Positions 47,901 through 63,339 of a stretch of DNA of 64,000 bases are shown piece by piece. The position numbers were made by a program, and so were the translations under genes. Within the stretch, counting starts at the first letter, position 1. Each line of letters starts with the position of its first letter. The notes under the pieces are model-generated. The model was not told where the DNA came from. It searched no databases and worked only from the letters and a program-made list of their open reading frames with translations. The stretch is taken from NCBI RefSeq assembly GCF_048544455.1, contig NC_133537.1, positions 152,622,058-152,686,057 on the forward strand, written 5' to 3'. The DNA comes from Silene latifolia. Lineage: Eukaryota; Streptophyta; Magnoliopsida; Caryophyllales; Caryophyllaceae.

Positions 47901-48671
47901 AACTTAACATAACTAGTTCAAATCAAACATTTTCCTTTTACACATTTTAATATGCTTTCCAAACTTGCAAATCCGACAACGAATATTACTAACATAATAG
48001 TAATTATTCCGAGTCATGCAAACCATACCTGCAAATCATTAATCACAAAAAAACGGATTTAAACAACCTTTTCAACAACCAGGAGACGCCCCCTTAGGTC
48101 GGCTCATGGCTCGCGCCCCAAGCGGCCGTCTGTTTTCGTATTTCAAAACGTAGGCAGAGCCCTTCCCTCGCCAATAGGCTCGCGCCCCAATAGGGCTGCC
48201 TGGCACTGTTCTGTCCCATTTTGATACTTGTCTAGGACGATCCCGATTACGGTTTATCCGAATACGTGATGGATCAGATTGACAAGCTTACGTTTTTACA
48301 CTTTATCCTTTAAACACACTTTTTCAAATAAATGGATGTGTTAAGCATCATGACCCGAATTTGGTAAATGGATGTTTAATTTCCGTTTTCACATGGAAAT
48401 CAATCTAAATCCAACTTCGACATCAATTTCATGCTACGTGCATAAACAACCGACTTAGAAAACTTTCACATGTTAGGTTAAGACTTTTGGATGCGCATTC
48501 ATGCATTTATACCGTTTTATCAACTCTTGCACTTAAACAACCACGATCGATCAGTAGAGGACGCTAACGCGGGCGGGATTGGGTGTCCGATTAAAGGGCT
48601 TCCCAATACGTACCCTCACCCCTTACTCAGAACCTTTGGATAGTGGATGGCCTTATCCAGGGCGTACGAGA

Positions 48672-49939
48672 TGTTGGAATATGTGTCCTCCGACAATAAT
48701 GCGATCACGACTGTTGATCATGATGATCACATGTTTAAGTCTCATTATAAAGAATACAATTGGGAAGTAATTTTTGCTGTCAACTGATCAACATATATCG
48801 GTAATGATTGGCTGACTAGAGTTTGACATTACTGTCGTGCGACGGTGGTGATCAGTTGATCCCCTAGGTCATACCTATAGGGCAACACTCTTAATTGATT
48901 AATTAATTGATCGTATAACATTACGGGTCAATTAATTTATTTAAAATTGACGGACGATTTTGGAAGTAATATTTACGTATTTCATTATAATATGATTAAA
49001 TGAGATACGGTCTGAGTAATCGAATTGTATCATTACTCAGATGAAATTATTATTTAAAGAAACAATTAAAATTGAATGAATTATTATAAATACAATTTGT
49101 TGTGATTTATAATTGGTAAAATACTTTGGTACAAGTAATTATTAATTACTAAGTCGATTTTTTGTATTTGACGTATTTTTATTAATACGTTGATTTTTAA
49201 TATGTTAAAAATACATAGCAATTTTATGTGACATGTGACATGTGACATATTGACAAATTGACAAAAATAATATGAAATCCACATTATCTATATGTGCCGA
49301 AAATTAGAGGAAGATTAAGCTAATATTATGTTGATTATATTAGTGGAGGGCATGATGATTACCTACTAATCTAGCCATGCATACCTATTGTTCATTGTGA
49401 AGACAAATAAGAGCATGCATTGGCTCCCTCCTCTCCCTCTTCTACCCGGTTTTACCAAAAGAAAAGGAAAGGGTTTTTGCCTTATTTTTCATATATACAA
49501 CACATAACATTGTTGTTTGATTATTCATTCTTCATTAATCTAAAATTTGAGTTTTAGAGAGATAAAAAAAAGCTTCCTTCTTCCTCCTCCCATAAACCGA
49601 AATATTAAGTGTCCTATAATATTTTGGGTCAATTTTTACAAGATTAATATTGTACTAGTATTTATGATATTAATTTTAATTAAGAGTGTGCTTTGGGTAT
49701 AAAGCTTTGGGAGAGATCTTACACTTTGATCTTAGTTCTTCCACTAAGGAAAGCACAAGAACAAGAGAGAAAGGTGATCTCTCTTGTGCCCATATAAACC
49801 GAATTTCCAATGTAAGATGAACATTTCTTCTTTATATTGTTTATTAGTTTGCATGCATAAGATCATTTAATTAATTTTATGACAAATTAAATTACAACAT
49901 ATATGAATATGTCAAGTATATAGATCTACTTTTCCTTCA
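48672..49939 (+). repeat. 5' LTR of the copia element (1268 bp)
   Basis: It runs TGTTGGAATATGTG to TTTTCCTTCA. A TATATA-containing stretch near 49491 is a possible promoter. It matches 56192-57453 apart from a few substitutions and an 11-base GTGACATGTGA difference near 49235. Confidence 0.92.
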
Positions 49940-49941
49940 AT

Positions 49942-49954
49942 TGGTATCAGAGCC
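49942..49954 (+). other. Primer-binding site, initiator tRNA-Met (copia)
   Basis: TGGTATCAGAGCC, the standard plant tRNA-iMet site, lies two bases after the LTR. Confidence 0.93.
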
Positions 49955-52178
49955 ATGGTTGTTTGCATGCAAATCGGTTAAAAGTTTTTCCGAGTTATAA
50001 AGATTAACATATAAAACTTGTATAATTTGTGTTATTATGATATATCACGAAATTAATTTATGCATGTTAAAATTTCTGGTCCTAAAATGTTTTTAGGATA
50101 TTTTGGTTAATTTACGGATTTTTATTGTTCATATTATACAATAATGGCATTAAAATATGATTTTATGAGTAAAAATGTCATTTTCGGACTAAAATTAGCT
50201 AAACTTCGAATTTTCCAGTGATTTTTGGATATGTTGTCACATATATTATTTTGCGATAACCTGTAATTTTTCATAATTTTTGGACTTCTTATGCTCGAAA
50301 AATGGATTTTTCATTATTAAATTCGGATTTAGGTGAAAAATAGGTTAATATGAGATAAATTTCGAATCTGGTCATAGAAATTTAGTATGTTTTCACATGC
50401 AATTTTACAAGATGTGTGTAAAATAATAGGCTATAGTTAAGTCTTTTTGCATGATTTATGGATTTTTGAAGAAAAATAGCATGAATAGTGACTTTATTAG
50501 TGAAATATTGATAAAACATACTCTATGACTAAGGAAAAACGTCCAATGTTGCATTTTATTATCTTTTTCAGATCTAAAATTTAAAAGTTGGTGAATATAA
50601 TTTTTCTCATGTTTTTATGATTATTTTAGTTAAAACCGATAAACCGCAACATTGTTTTTCGGGATAAAATTCGAAATTTTTAACCTAAGTTTTTGAACAT
50701 TATGAGTGTCATGGTATTTTTCCAGAATGTTCATGAGTTTAAATTTTAAATTTTGAATTTATTTGAAATTTTTGTGATTTATTTGAAGTTTATAGCTTGT
50801 TTTTATAATTTTAAGTCCATTAATGAACAAATTTTAGAAATATGAGTTAATTATGGTCAAATAATTAGTGAAAACTAAATTTGAGTCCTAAGAGGTTAGG
50901 GTAATTAACTTATGCATAAATATGAATTTATGTAATTTTTTGTGATTATAAAATGTTGAAATCACGCAAATCCGTAAAAACCGAGTAATATACGATATAA
51001 GCTAATTAAAGGCGATTTAGCATAAAATTGGGCATGTTCATACATATTATAATGCTGCATTTTCTTTATGATTGTCATAATTTTAATTTATGTAATTTTT
51101 GAATTATGTAATTTTTACTTAGTATGGCTTTAGTTTTTAATTGGTATTTCCCGAAATGTATGGGAATATCGATTCGGTTGTAATTTTATTGTGATCTCGT
51201 ATCACCGTTTTGTAATTTAATAGATTTATTTTATTTTAGTTACAAATGTATAATAGGAAATTATGTAATTTATTATGTAATTTTATTCATTTCGGAGTTC
51301 CCAAAGACGGATTTCTTCAAGATGGCGATACATAAAAACGGTGTTACCTCGAGATGCGTGCCACAACCGAAGTCCAAGGGACCAATGGAGTTGGTTTCCG
51401 AATATGTAATAGTTAAATAGTTTTTCTATTTTAGGAAGGCCATACTAGGATTTATATTTATGTTTTGCATTTTATTTATATGTCACATGCATCGCTAAAT
51501 CGCCATAACTAAAACATGCATCCATATCTAATCGAGTTTATCGACCGTGTCAATTACAATTATCGTAGTTCACCGCTTTAGTTCACTTAAAACGTGATAG
51601 ATAATAAATTGACATGACCTCTCGCTAAAACAATCAATTGAGACATAGCCTTACCAAATAGTAGAAACCATGAAAACCTATTTCGCGAGGGAGTGCACTC
51701 GGCCCTACCGGGGTACAAAACTTGTTACGTAGGGGAAGTGGGTGATAAATGTCCATCCACCCGAATTCATGTTGATAAGGGATGAATCGGCCCTACCGTG
51801 CCCGAGTTGATGTGGATTTGGATCATGGACACATTTATTCGAAATTTGGATTGAGCTCAACGGAAGTATTCGTGACCGTAGTCGCATGTGTTCCGGGCTA
51901 TAGATAAACATTAGAGTAATTTTATCGACCAAGAGTTCTAAAAGTAGAATCGATTAAACGTTAATCCACCAAGTTATATTGATAAAGGATGAATCGGCCC
52001 TACCGTGCCTAAGTCGATATGAATTTGGGTCTTGGAATCATTTGTCTAGTTGGGTAGAGGTCACTAGAAAAATGCATAAAACTTGTTTAAATTATTATTT
52101 TTTACGAGTATTATTAAAACGAAATTTGTTTTACTCCTTCCTTTTGTTTTGTAGACCACTTCTTTTTTCTCATAACAA
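49955..52178 (+). other. Long AT-rich leader of the copia element
   Basis: 2.2 kb with no credible ORF. Two related stretches, 51762-51800 and 51983-52025 (GATGAATCGGCCCTACCGTGCC), repeat each other. I see nothing else in it. Confidence 0.65.
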
Positions 52179-53075
52179 ATGGCAACACCAACCCCTTTTG
52201 CAACGCCACTCGCTAATTCATCATGGCTCCGATCCTTCATGGATCGATGTAAACTTGAAAAGAATGGGTCAAATTTCTTCGATTGGGATGCCCAACTCAA
52301 ATTAGCCGCCCAAGGTGACGACAAGCTTCGTTACCTTACCGAGGCCTCTCCACCCGAACCTACTACTAGGTCGACCGCCGCCACTAGGGAAGCATATGAG
52401 GCTTACCAAAAGGAGTCCGCCGCAATGAAAAATGTCTTGATATTTGCGATGGAGGCGGATCTCCAAAGGAGAGCCTTTAAAATGGGCAATGCTAATGAGA
52501 TTTACTCCAAGCTTGTGACAATGTTTTCACAAACTCCGCGGATCGTCCAATATGAGGCGGCCGCGGCATTCTTTGATCTCGACTTCAAAGAGGGCCAAAA
52601 GGTTAGCCCTCATGTGCTCAAACTTATGGAGCTTGTCGAGACCTTGAAGATTCAAAAGGTTGAAATCCCCAAAGAACTCATTGTAGATAGGATTCTACAC
52701 TCCTTGTCCAAATTCAAAGCATATGTTCAATTCCGGGTGAATTTTAACATGCAAGACAAGGATGTGTCTCTTGAAGAATTGCACAAGTTACTTGTGCAAG
52801 CCGAGAGGGACATGGGGTCAAATGTGAACCCTCCAAAGGATGTGCTTAACATAAGCACTAAGAGTAAGGGGAAGTTTAAGAAGAATGGGAGGAAGGGTAA
52901 GAAGCAATCTCCCACTTTCACCAAAGCTAAGGCTAATGATGCTAGCACATCAAAAATCAAGAAGGGTCCTCTTGATAAATGCCATTATTGTAATGGTATG
53001 GGACATTGGAAAAGAAATTGTTCCAAATACCTTGGTGATATTAAGGCTGGAAAGATCACTCCAGTAGGTAAATGA
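52179..53075 (+). CDS. gag: Ty1/copia-type Gag, 298 aa
   Basis: Capsid/nucleocapsid protein for virus-like particle assembly and RNA packaging. The N-terminal part FFDWDAQLKLAAQ with WLRSFMDRCKL resembles the UBN2-type gag domain. The middle has VETLKIQKVEIPKELIVDRIL and FNMQDKDVSLEELHKLLVQAE, typical of copia Gag. A lysine-rich linker precedes one CCHC knuckle (CHYCNGMGHWKRNC, residues 268-281). The ORF is intact and ends shortly after the knuckle with its own stop, without fusion to protease. It may be supplied in trans by, or to, other elements; protease, integrase and RT are absent here. Confidence 0.9.
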   Translation: MATPTPFATPLANSSWLRSFMDRCKLEKNGSNFFDWDAQLKLAAQGDDKLRYLTEASPPEPTTRSTAATREAYEAYQKESAAMKNVLIFAMEADLQRRAFKMGNANEIYSKLVTMFSQTPRIVQYEAAAAFFDLDFKEGQKVSPHVLKLMELVETLKIQKVEIPKELIVDRILHSLSKFKAYVQFRVNFNMQDKDVSLEELHKLLVQAERDMGSNVNPPKDVLNISTKSKGKFKKNGRKGKKQSPTFTKAKANDASTSKIKKGPLDKCHYCNGMGHWKRNCSKYLGDIKAGKITPVGK

Positions 53076-56000
53076 CTATCCTTTCTTTTATGTTTCTAAT
53101 ACAACTATGGTATTATGATAAAAAGTTGTGATAATGTATCTCCCTTTTTATTGTAAATAGAGCCTCCACCAAGCAAAGACAAAGGAAAAGAAAAGCAAGC
53201 TTAAGAAACCATGAAGGAGCTAGGAATAGCTTTCATGGAGCTTCGCTTTTTATTGTCTTATTTTATTCATGTTTTGAATTTTAGAACCCTAAGTTTCCGT
53301 GTTCGACATGGAAAGGTATTTTGGATAATGGGTTGTATTTTGGATAATGGTGACTTGGTTTGCAACCCAAGTCAACCGTTTTATCATTTTATCCTTTTGT
53401 TCTAAAATTCATGTTTAAATGCTTATTCTTAGAATAATATAACTTAAAGTGATCTAATAGACAAATATAATGACGGGATTCATTTTATGTCCACATGCTT
53501 AAGGCTTGTGTATGAACATTAACAAAGTAATTTTTTGAGTCTATGAACTCTCTTAAAGGAATGTCAATCACCAAGTACACTTATGAAATCTAAATCTATT
53601 AGTCAACCTATGAGATAGTTCTCCTTATACTTCAAATTCATTATTTGTGTCTCATATGCTATCTTTGAATCTATAGTGTATTTATTCTAAAGATAGAGTG
53701 GGAGAAAAATAAGGACACAACATACGAGGCAAGATATATTTGTGTACTTGTGTAAATGAGATCTACGCAAGAGAGAATGATTTGAATAAAGGTATATCTA
53801 TTTAAATAGTATACTCAATAGATGAGATCTATGGTCTCATGTAAGTTCTATATGACTAAAGAGACCAAGTGAAGTAATCATAAGAGTATGTTCTCAAGAT
53901 AACTACACGAGGAGACCAAAAGAAAGTTTTGGAACAAAATGACTAATGTAAAGTCTTAACAAGAGTTTTGACTAGTTTATGATAAATTTTGACCAATAGT
54001 TTCAACCTTGAGATTTACCTAAGAGCCTAAATGAATCAATGTAACATCCTAGTTATAAGCGATATTTATGACTAGAGGTTGCAAGGATTGATATACCGAT
54101 ATCTTCAATAGCCAAAGTTTTAAACCACGCAGATGTCATTACTTAACCTAATTATGAAAATGAATTGGTTAAACCTCCTTCTAAAATGGATATTTTGAAG
54201 GATGTGTATTAAATATTACTTATATTTAATAAATGACATTGCCACACATCATTATGACATGAATGTGTTACAGATTTAAAATCTCTTTCCATAAGGTTAA
54301 GATGAGACCTCTTCGAAATAGGAATTTTGAAAGGATATGATGGGAACATATATGGTTTCATCTTAATAACTTTGCAAAGCAACATACATTCCAAATTTTG
54401 AAATGTGTTCAATTAAGTAATCAATTTCGAAACATGTGGAATTAAGTGGGAGCATTAGAAATTATCATGTGAAGACATGGAATTTAGTGGGAGCTGTCAT
54501 CCTTTGAATGTTTACAACTCATTACTCATTAGGAATGACGAGCTAATATCTTCTTTCACAAAGAAGTATTTGAGTTTTCAATTCTGGATGAATTTGGACT
54601 ATGATGAATCCAATTACGATAAGAAATATTGGATTAGTATTAACAGATACACATCATATCAACATTCACATAGGTTATTCATGTAGATGAAAATGGAATT
54701 GCCATTAGCAGTCATGGTCGTTCATTGAACCTATGAACGGTTGATCTCATGATTATTAGTAACTGATGTTTCCGCCATTAGAATAATCATGCACATGTCC
54801 AATGGTGAATCATATGCATAAGAGCATGATGATTCATTGGTAAGCCATAATAGAAACGTCATAAATTCTCGAGGAGAATCCGATGAGCAATTTCAGTGTT
54901 TGACAGAATACTCTATTATGTGTTAAGAGGTTGCACATATTATAGAAAGTCCGAACACACGTAAAGATTTATGAAAATCCTAAACTTTTCAAGTTAAAAG
55001 GAGAAATAAGAAGTTTTGGAAAGATACTTAGTTGAATAAGAAGTTACTCAAAACTAATCTTTCCTAACTGTGCTAGGACTTGTAAGAAGTGCTAGGCTAA
55101 CCATCTTGACAAATTGTTGCAAGACTCTACAAAACATGTACCTAGTGCATTGTGTGTGGATGGAGTACTTGATCAGTACAAGTTATATCATTCACCACAA
55201 ATTCATTCGTTATGTGATAATCGATAAGGAAGTTCTTTCAAGATAAAGAACCGAAACCAAGGTCAGGAACCTTGATGTGTACTTGGTAAGGTCCATGCTA
55301 TGAGAAGATAACATGAACATAAAGGAAAATGCAATTATAAGAAGTTTGAACACATGGACACATGACATGTTAAACTTCTATTGCAATCAACAAGTGTTTA
55401 TACACTTACGATTTGCATCACAAGGTTGTAATATGGTATTGACTACCCGAGTGTGATGTCGACATTTGTCGTTTGAGTTATTATTAACTCACCTTATACA
55501 TTGTTATATCCAAACGGGTTGTAGAAACAATTGAACCCCGTTAAAGTGAACATGGATTAACATTGTATTTGCCCATAGTCACTTGCATGAGGTGACGTCT
55601 CGAAGTGACTAGAGTGTGATGCGATTGATGGCAAGTTCAAGTGCCATAGAGTCATATGAGAATGACTAGTCGATCACATAGGCAGACTGTTAGGAACTTT
55701 TTGTCGGGCCTAATGACCACTTATAGAGTTCTGGCAAATTTATATAGCCTGGTCGTGGCGAGAGCTACTATAGTATTCGAATGAGTCGATTCTTTTGACT
55801 AAAGACTATTCGCCTAAGATGGCACAGTTTCAGATTAACTTTGATTTGTGTTACTACGACCTTCGTAAATGGGGTCAAATGGGCATATTTTGGGTTATGA
55901 TGGCTGTGGCTAGTCGAAGGGAATGAGTGCGATAGGAATTGTCCACCCCTAGTCAGGGTAATAAAAATATCTCAGGGCCACTCGAGGAGTAATGAACTGG

Positions 56001-56191
56001 AAATGCGTGGCCACGCTCGGAATGTATCCATGGTGGATAAATCCGGTCAATCAGTTATTCTCCAGATCGAGGAAACCACTCTCGATATGATCACTTGCAA
56101 GTACGACCTGAAAGACACCTTGCATTGAGTGGGAGATAGTAATAGGACAAGAGAATTGGTGACGCACACTTGTCGAGGACAAGTGGGAGAT
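53076..56191 (+). other. 3' noncoding interior of the copia element
   Basis: No pol motif or ORF above 70 codons. AGTGGGAG, the core of the terminal purine tract, recurs near 53697, 54445, 54488, 56129 and 56182; only the last adjoins the LTR. Confidence 0.65.
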
Positions 56192-57453
56192 TGTTGGAAT
56201 ATGTGTCCTCCGACAATAATGCGATCACGACTGTTGATCATGATGATCACATGTTTAAGTCTCATTATAAAGAATACAATTGGGAAGTAATATTTACTGT
56301 CAACTGATCAACATATATCGGTAATGATTGGCTGACTAGAGTTTGACATTACTGTCGTGCGACGGTGGTGATCAGTTGATCCCCTAGGTCATACCTATAG
56401 GGCAACACTCTTAATTGATTAATTAATTGATCGTATAACGTTACGGGTCAATTAATTTATTTAAAATTGACGGACGATTTTGGAAGTAATATTTACGTAT
56501 TTCATTATAATATGATTAAATGAGATACGGTCTGAGTAATCGAATTGTATCATTAATCAGATGAAATTATTGTTTAAAGAAACAATTAAAATTGAATGAA
56601 TTATTATAAATACAATTTGTTGTGATTTATAATTGGTAAAATATTTTGGTACAAGTAATTATGAATTACTAAGTCGATTTTTTGTATATGACGTATTTTT
56701 ATTAATACGTTGATTTTTAATATGTTAAAAATACATAGCAATTTTATGTGACATGTGACATATTGACAAATTGAGAAAAATAATATGGAATCCACATTAT
56801 CTATTTGTGCCGAAAATTAGAGGAAGATTAAGCTAATATTATGTTGATTATATTAGTGGAGAGCATGATGATTACCTACTAATCTAGCCATGCATACCTA
56901 TTGTTCATTGTGAAGACAAATAAGAGCATGCATTGGCTCCCTCCTCTCCCTCTTCCACCCGGTTTTACCAAAAGAAAAGGAAAGGGTTTTTGCCTTATTT
57001 TTCATATATACAACACATAACATTGTTGTTGGATTATTCATTCTTCATTAATCTAAAATTTGAGTTTTAGAGAGATAAAAAAAAGCTTCCTTCTTCCTCC
57101 TCCCATAAACCGAAATATTAAGTGTCCTATAATATTTTTGGGTCAATTTTTACAAGATTAATATTGTATTAGTATTTATAATATTAATTTTAATTAAGAG
57201 TGTGCTTTGGGTATAAAGCTTTGGGAGAGATCCTACACTTTGATCTTAGTTCTTCCACTAAGGAAAGCACAAGAACAAGAGAGAAAGGTGATCTCTCTTG
57301 TGCCCATATAAACCGAATTTCCAATGTAAGATGAACATTTCTTCTTTATATTGTTTATTAGTTTGCATGCATAAGATCATTTAATTAATTTTATGACAAA
57401 TTAAATTACAACATATATGAATATGTCAAGTATATAGATCTACTTTTCCTTCA
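56192..57453 (+). repeat. 3' LTR of the copia element (1262 bp)
   Basis: It has the same ends as the 5' LTR and is followed by target duplication CGAGA at 57454-57458 and the remainder of the solo LTR. Confidence 0.92.
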
Positions 57454-57813
57454 CGAGAGTCATTTTAGGCATAGAATGCTAAAAGGGGGACGAGTCCTTA
57501 TCTTTAGTACCTATGTCAAACACCGCTTTTTGCCTTGATTGACCTAGGTATAAAGTGGATTCGAACGGGTTCCAGGCATCCCACAAATGCTTGGTGGCGA
57601 CTCCGAACATCTCTAATCATTTCGAGACCGTTACCGAGACGAAACCGACCGATCTAAAACGATCTTGTCGAAAGCATTTTTACGCCGCCAAGCGTGGCTT
57701 TCGAAAGACCGCTGCATGTCCACATATTGGCTTGGCGTGCAGGTGGCCCGTGAAGGCAGATCGGTAGGTGGCCCAAATCCACAGACCGACCTGTGACCCA
57801 TGTCCACAATTTG

Positions 57814-58491
57814 CCAAGTATCAAACAAACATCAAAAATGGCAAAGAAATGTTCTGAAAAGGTCAAATGCCACAACAATTTGGGGGGAAAAACAAATCAA
57901 AAGCAAACTACCATTGTGAAACTCAAAACATCTTGAAACCCTTTTTATCCTTTGATGATCCTACTTTGTTGCATGGTGGAGAGGGGACGACCCTTCTTCT
58001 TGTCTAGGCAAGAGTGGAAATTCCGCGATCCTACAGTGTTTCCAACACCATAAGGGACTTGGCTCTTGACAAAAGCATTTAGCAATTGTGGACAAAGGTA
58101 ACCTAGTTTAACATAACTTGGAGGTGACTTGTTTGTATCCTCTTGGACTTAGTAACTAGGAGAACCAATATCTATGATGTAGTGTGTACCCTTAAATTTC
58201 TTCCCTTGTAGATGATTTCCGCTACTTACATGAGGAAAGTGGCTATTCTTTTGTAGATGCATCCATTAGTTGTTTTGTGTGCTTAATGCTTGGATGTATC
58301 GCCATTTTGGCAAGCCCCACCTTGCCTTGCAAGAAGGCATCTTACCTCATAGATGTCTTGTTGTGAGTTGAAGGGGCGGAGTGAGACCCGCTAATTCTCA
58401 CATCGGCTATATTATTAGATTAGTATAAATAAAGGTCTAGTTCTAGTCACCTCTTTACTCGGGACGAGCAAAGGTTCGGTTTGGGGATATT
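57814..58491 (+). other. 3' noncoding region of A+, second part, with polypurine tract
   Basis: It continues 38038 across the solo LTR and aligns with the reverse complement of 8835-9560 (for example GGGGACGACCCTTCTTCTTGTC). It ends GGTTCGGTTTGGGGATATT next to the LTR, the plus-strand primer tract. Confidence 0.8.
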
Positions 58492-60162
58492 TGATGTGAC
58501 TCCTATTTACGCACATTTAGTCCCATAACCAGCCTAGTTCCTATGCTTTTATTATGTATTAGGGTTGTTGCTTGTCATTAGCCTCCTTCTATGCATATTA
58601 TATGAGGTTTGGTGTCCTTTGTAGGAGAAGAGCATTAACCTTGCCTAAATGGAGTAAAGCGGAGCTAAATTGATGATATCCAACGACCAAGCATCAAAGA
58701 GGAGATTAATACCAAAGACCTAAGTCAATAAAGCGAAGAAAAGGGGCAATGATGAAGACCCCCACGACCCCTCAACGATCCCCACGGATCTTGAGGCAGT
58801 CAAAGAAGGAGAAGCCATGCTGGCTCACAATCCGAGCGGCTCGAGCTAAAGTCTAGCGACTCAGTGAATAATCCGGGCGTCCCGAGCATAGGCCGAGTGT
58901 CTCTCCCTATATTTCAAATGTCCAAACAAAGGGGAAGACGTGGGGCTCCTCCTGAGACTTGCAAGGCTCTAACCTCCTTTTAAAAGGGTCTAATCGTCAT
59001 TTAAGCCCTTAATTTACCTAATCCTTGTACTACTATAAATACCTCTTTTGTAATAATCAAAGGATTAAGCCCTCTTAGTGGAGGCAAAGCTCTCATTAAG
59101 AGTAGATTAGAATAGATTAACACTTAATCTTTCCATAAATTACACATTAATCTTTCATTGATTGTTGTTCAAGATTTATTATTGGGTAATTGAAGATTAT
59201 TGGGTTATTATTGGAGAATTGACAACTCTTCATCAATCAATCAAGTTTTCTTCTATTATTCTTTCCTTTCGACTTGTTCATCTTAAGATTGGTACAATTC
59301 CTTTACTCTTTACTTGTTTATTGTTTATTTTTTCACTCTTTCATCATGCTTATACTTGTTAAGATTATTAACACCATTGTTAACATGTTTTCCATGATAA
59401 TGAGTGAGTAGTTTCCTAACTAGGGATTAGTGGGGGATTAGGGGAGTTAATCATGAGGAAGATTTATGCTTAATGAGTTCATATGAATGCCTGCTTATTG
59501 TTTTCCAACTTATGCACTTGTCATGTTTGATGAAATGCCTGATTGACAACCTAGCATGTTTCTCTTATCCTTTCAACAAGACTTGTAAGACATAAACCAA
59601 CTCAAGGCATGTTAGACCGTGCATATAGTTGATTAGGAAGAATTAATTCGACTTGTAGGTGTTGTACAGTCTTGACCGACTCGGCTCCGGGACCCAAACC
59701 TTCCTAGGACTCATTTCTGTTATATCACATTAATAGGGAAAACCAAGTCGACTTGTAGGTGTTGTAAAGTCTTGACCGACTCGGCTCCGGCGACCTAAGT
59801 TTCCCTTAGAAATCGTAAGATATACATTAAATCGATTCCAACAATAATAATTGCTTGCATCCGCATGATTTATTTATGCTATTTCACCATGATTCCCTTA
59901 TGATCCCATGACACCCTAGTATCTTTAATCAACTGTTTACCCTTCCATTCCTATTGACTTGCCTTATTCTTTAGTTGTTTACATTTCCTTGTTATAGCTT
60001 AGAACAAAACTCCAACCCAAACCAATTATGACACTAGCATAAATTGAGATAGATAGACTTAGAACCCAAAGCACACCGTCCCATGGATCGACCTCGACTT
60101 AACCACTAACTAGTTGTTTGTTAAGAATATAAATAGTGTTTGATGGTTTAACGACAACATCA
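58492..60162 (+). repeat. 3' LTR of A+ (about 1.67 kb)
   Basis: It starts TGATGTGACTCC and ends GACAACATCA (inverted repeat TGATGT/ACATCA). The start and some internal blocks (CGACTTGTAGGTGTTGTA, CTCGGCTCCGGGACCCAAA) match the AM LTRs in reverse, but the rest has diverged. TATAAATA is at 59034-59041. The right flank AAATG (60163-60167) is the presumed target duplication. Confidence 0.8.
59649..59812 (+). repeat. 100-bp-spaced duplication inside the A+ LTR
   Basis: CGACTTGTAGGTGTTGTA followed by AGTCTTGACCGACTCGGCTC appears at 59649 and again at 59749. The AM LTRs have only one copy of this block. Confidence 0.8.
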
Positions 60163-60548
60163 AAATGCTCCGCAAAGGAGGGAAGGGTAAGGGAATAATC
60201 CTTATTCAAGAGACGGAAGTGTATAAATGCTACCTTTACGTCCCTCCGATGCTTGTCAATCCTAAGGGAGCTCAAAAATTTCCAAGTAAGTCGGGCATAG
60301 GTTTTTTCATGGATATCATATATTTTCCGCATCCCGACTCCCTCAAACAAATCGAGTGTGACGCGGTCTAACCCTAGGTCCCTCATTGATTGGAGGTCAA
60401 TAAATCGAGTAGGGTGAAGGGGACGCTTTTTAAACAAAAGGAATTTACCTTTCATGGTGACAGAGCAAAATTGGAGTCCCGGAAAATCCGGATCGGGACT
60501 CATGTCGGAAGCCGTCGCCGCAACCATAGCCGCCTGTTGGAGAGCCAA
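60163..60548 (-). pseudogene. ORF1-like gene, N-terminal fragment, truncated by A+
   Basis: The ATG at 60548 gives MALQQAAMVAATASDMS, then PTRFIDLQSMRDLGL, LTWKFLSSLRI and FIHFRLLNKDYSLTLPSFAEHF, the same core order as the other ORF1-type proteins. About 128 native codons remain. The frame then enters the A+ LTR, which adds about 20 unrelated residues. The rest lies left of A+, outside the window. It resembles E1's protein in a short N-terminus, but which element it belonged to cannot be seen. Confidence 0.75.
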
Positions 60549-60736
60549 ATCTCCCCTGCGAACTTTTTTCTAGGGTGCCATTATTGATGGGATAAGAGGG
60601 TTAGTGAAAGGGAGGGATTTGGTGGTTGTTTAGTGGGATTTGGTGGAGATTTGAGAGAGAAAAGGGAAGTTTAGAGAGAAGAAGTGTTGAAAAATTGTGA
60701 ATTGTTTTGTGTTAGTCGTGTGTTTTAATTACGATA
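60549..60736 (-). other. Upstream region of the ORF1-like fragment
   Basis: Purine-rich in the plus direction (GAGAGAGAAAAGGG). It ends at the E3 LTR; CGATA (60732-60736) would be its left target duplication. Confidence 0.5.

Positions 60737-63339
<2,603 letters not shown>

Larger units (their letters stand above)
48672..57453 (+). mobile_element. Ty1/copia-type element carrying only gag
   Basis: An 8.8-kb element with LTRs 48672-49939 and 56192-57453, tRNA-Met primer site, a terminal purine tract (AAGTGGGAGATT) and target duplication CGAGA (48667-48671 and 57454-57458). The interior has a 2.2-kb AT-rich leader, an intact gag ORF and 3.1 kb with no pol ORF. The architecture is that of a gag-only non-autonomous element (TR-GAG-like). 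LTRs differ at few positions. Confidence 0.9.
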
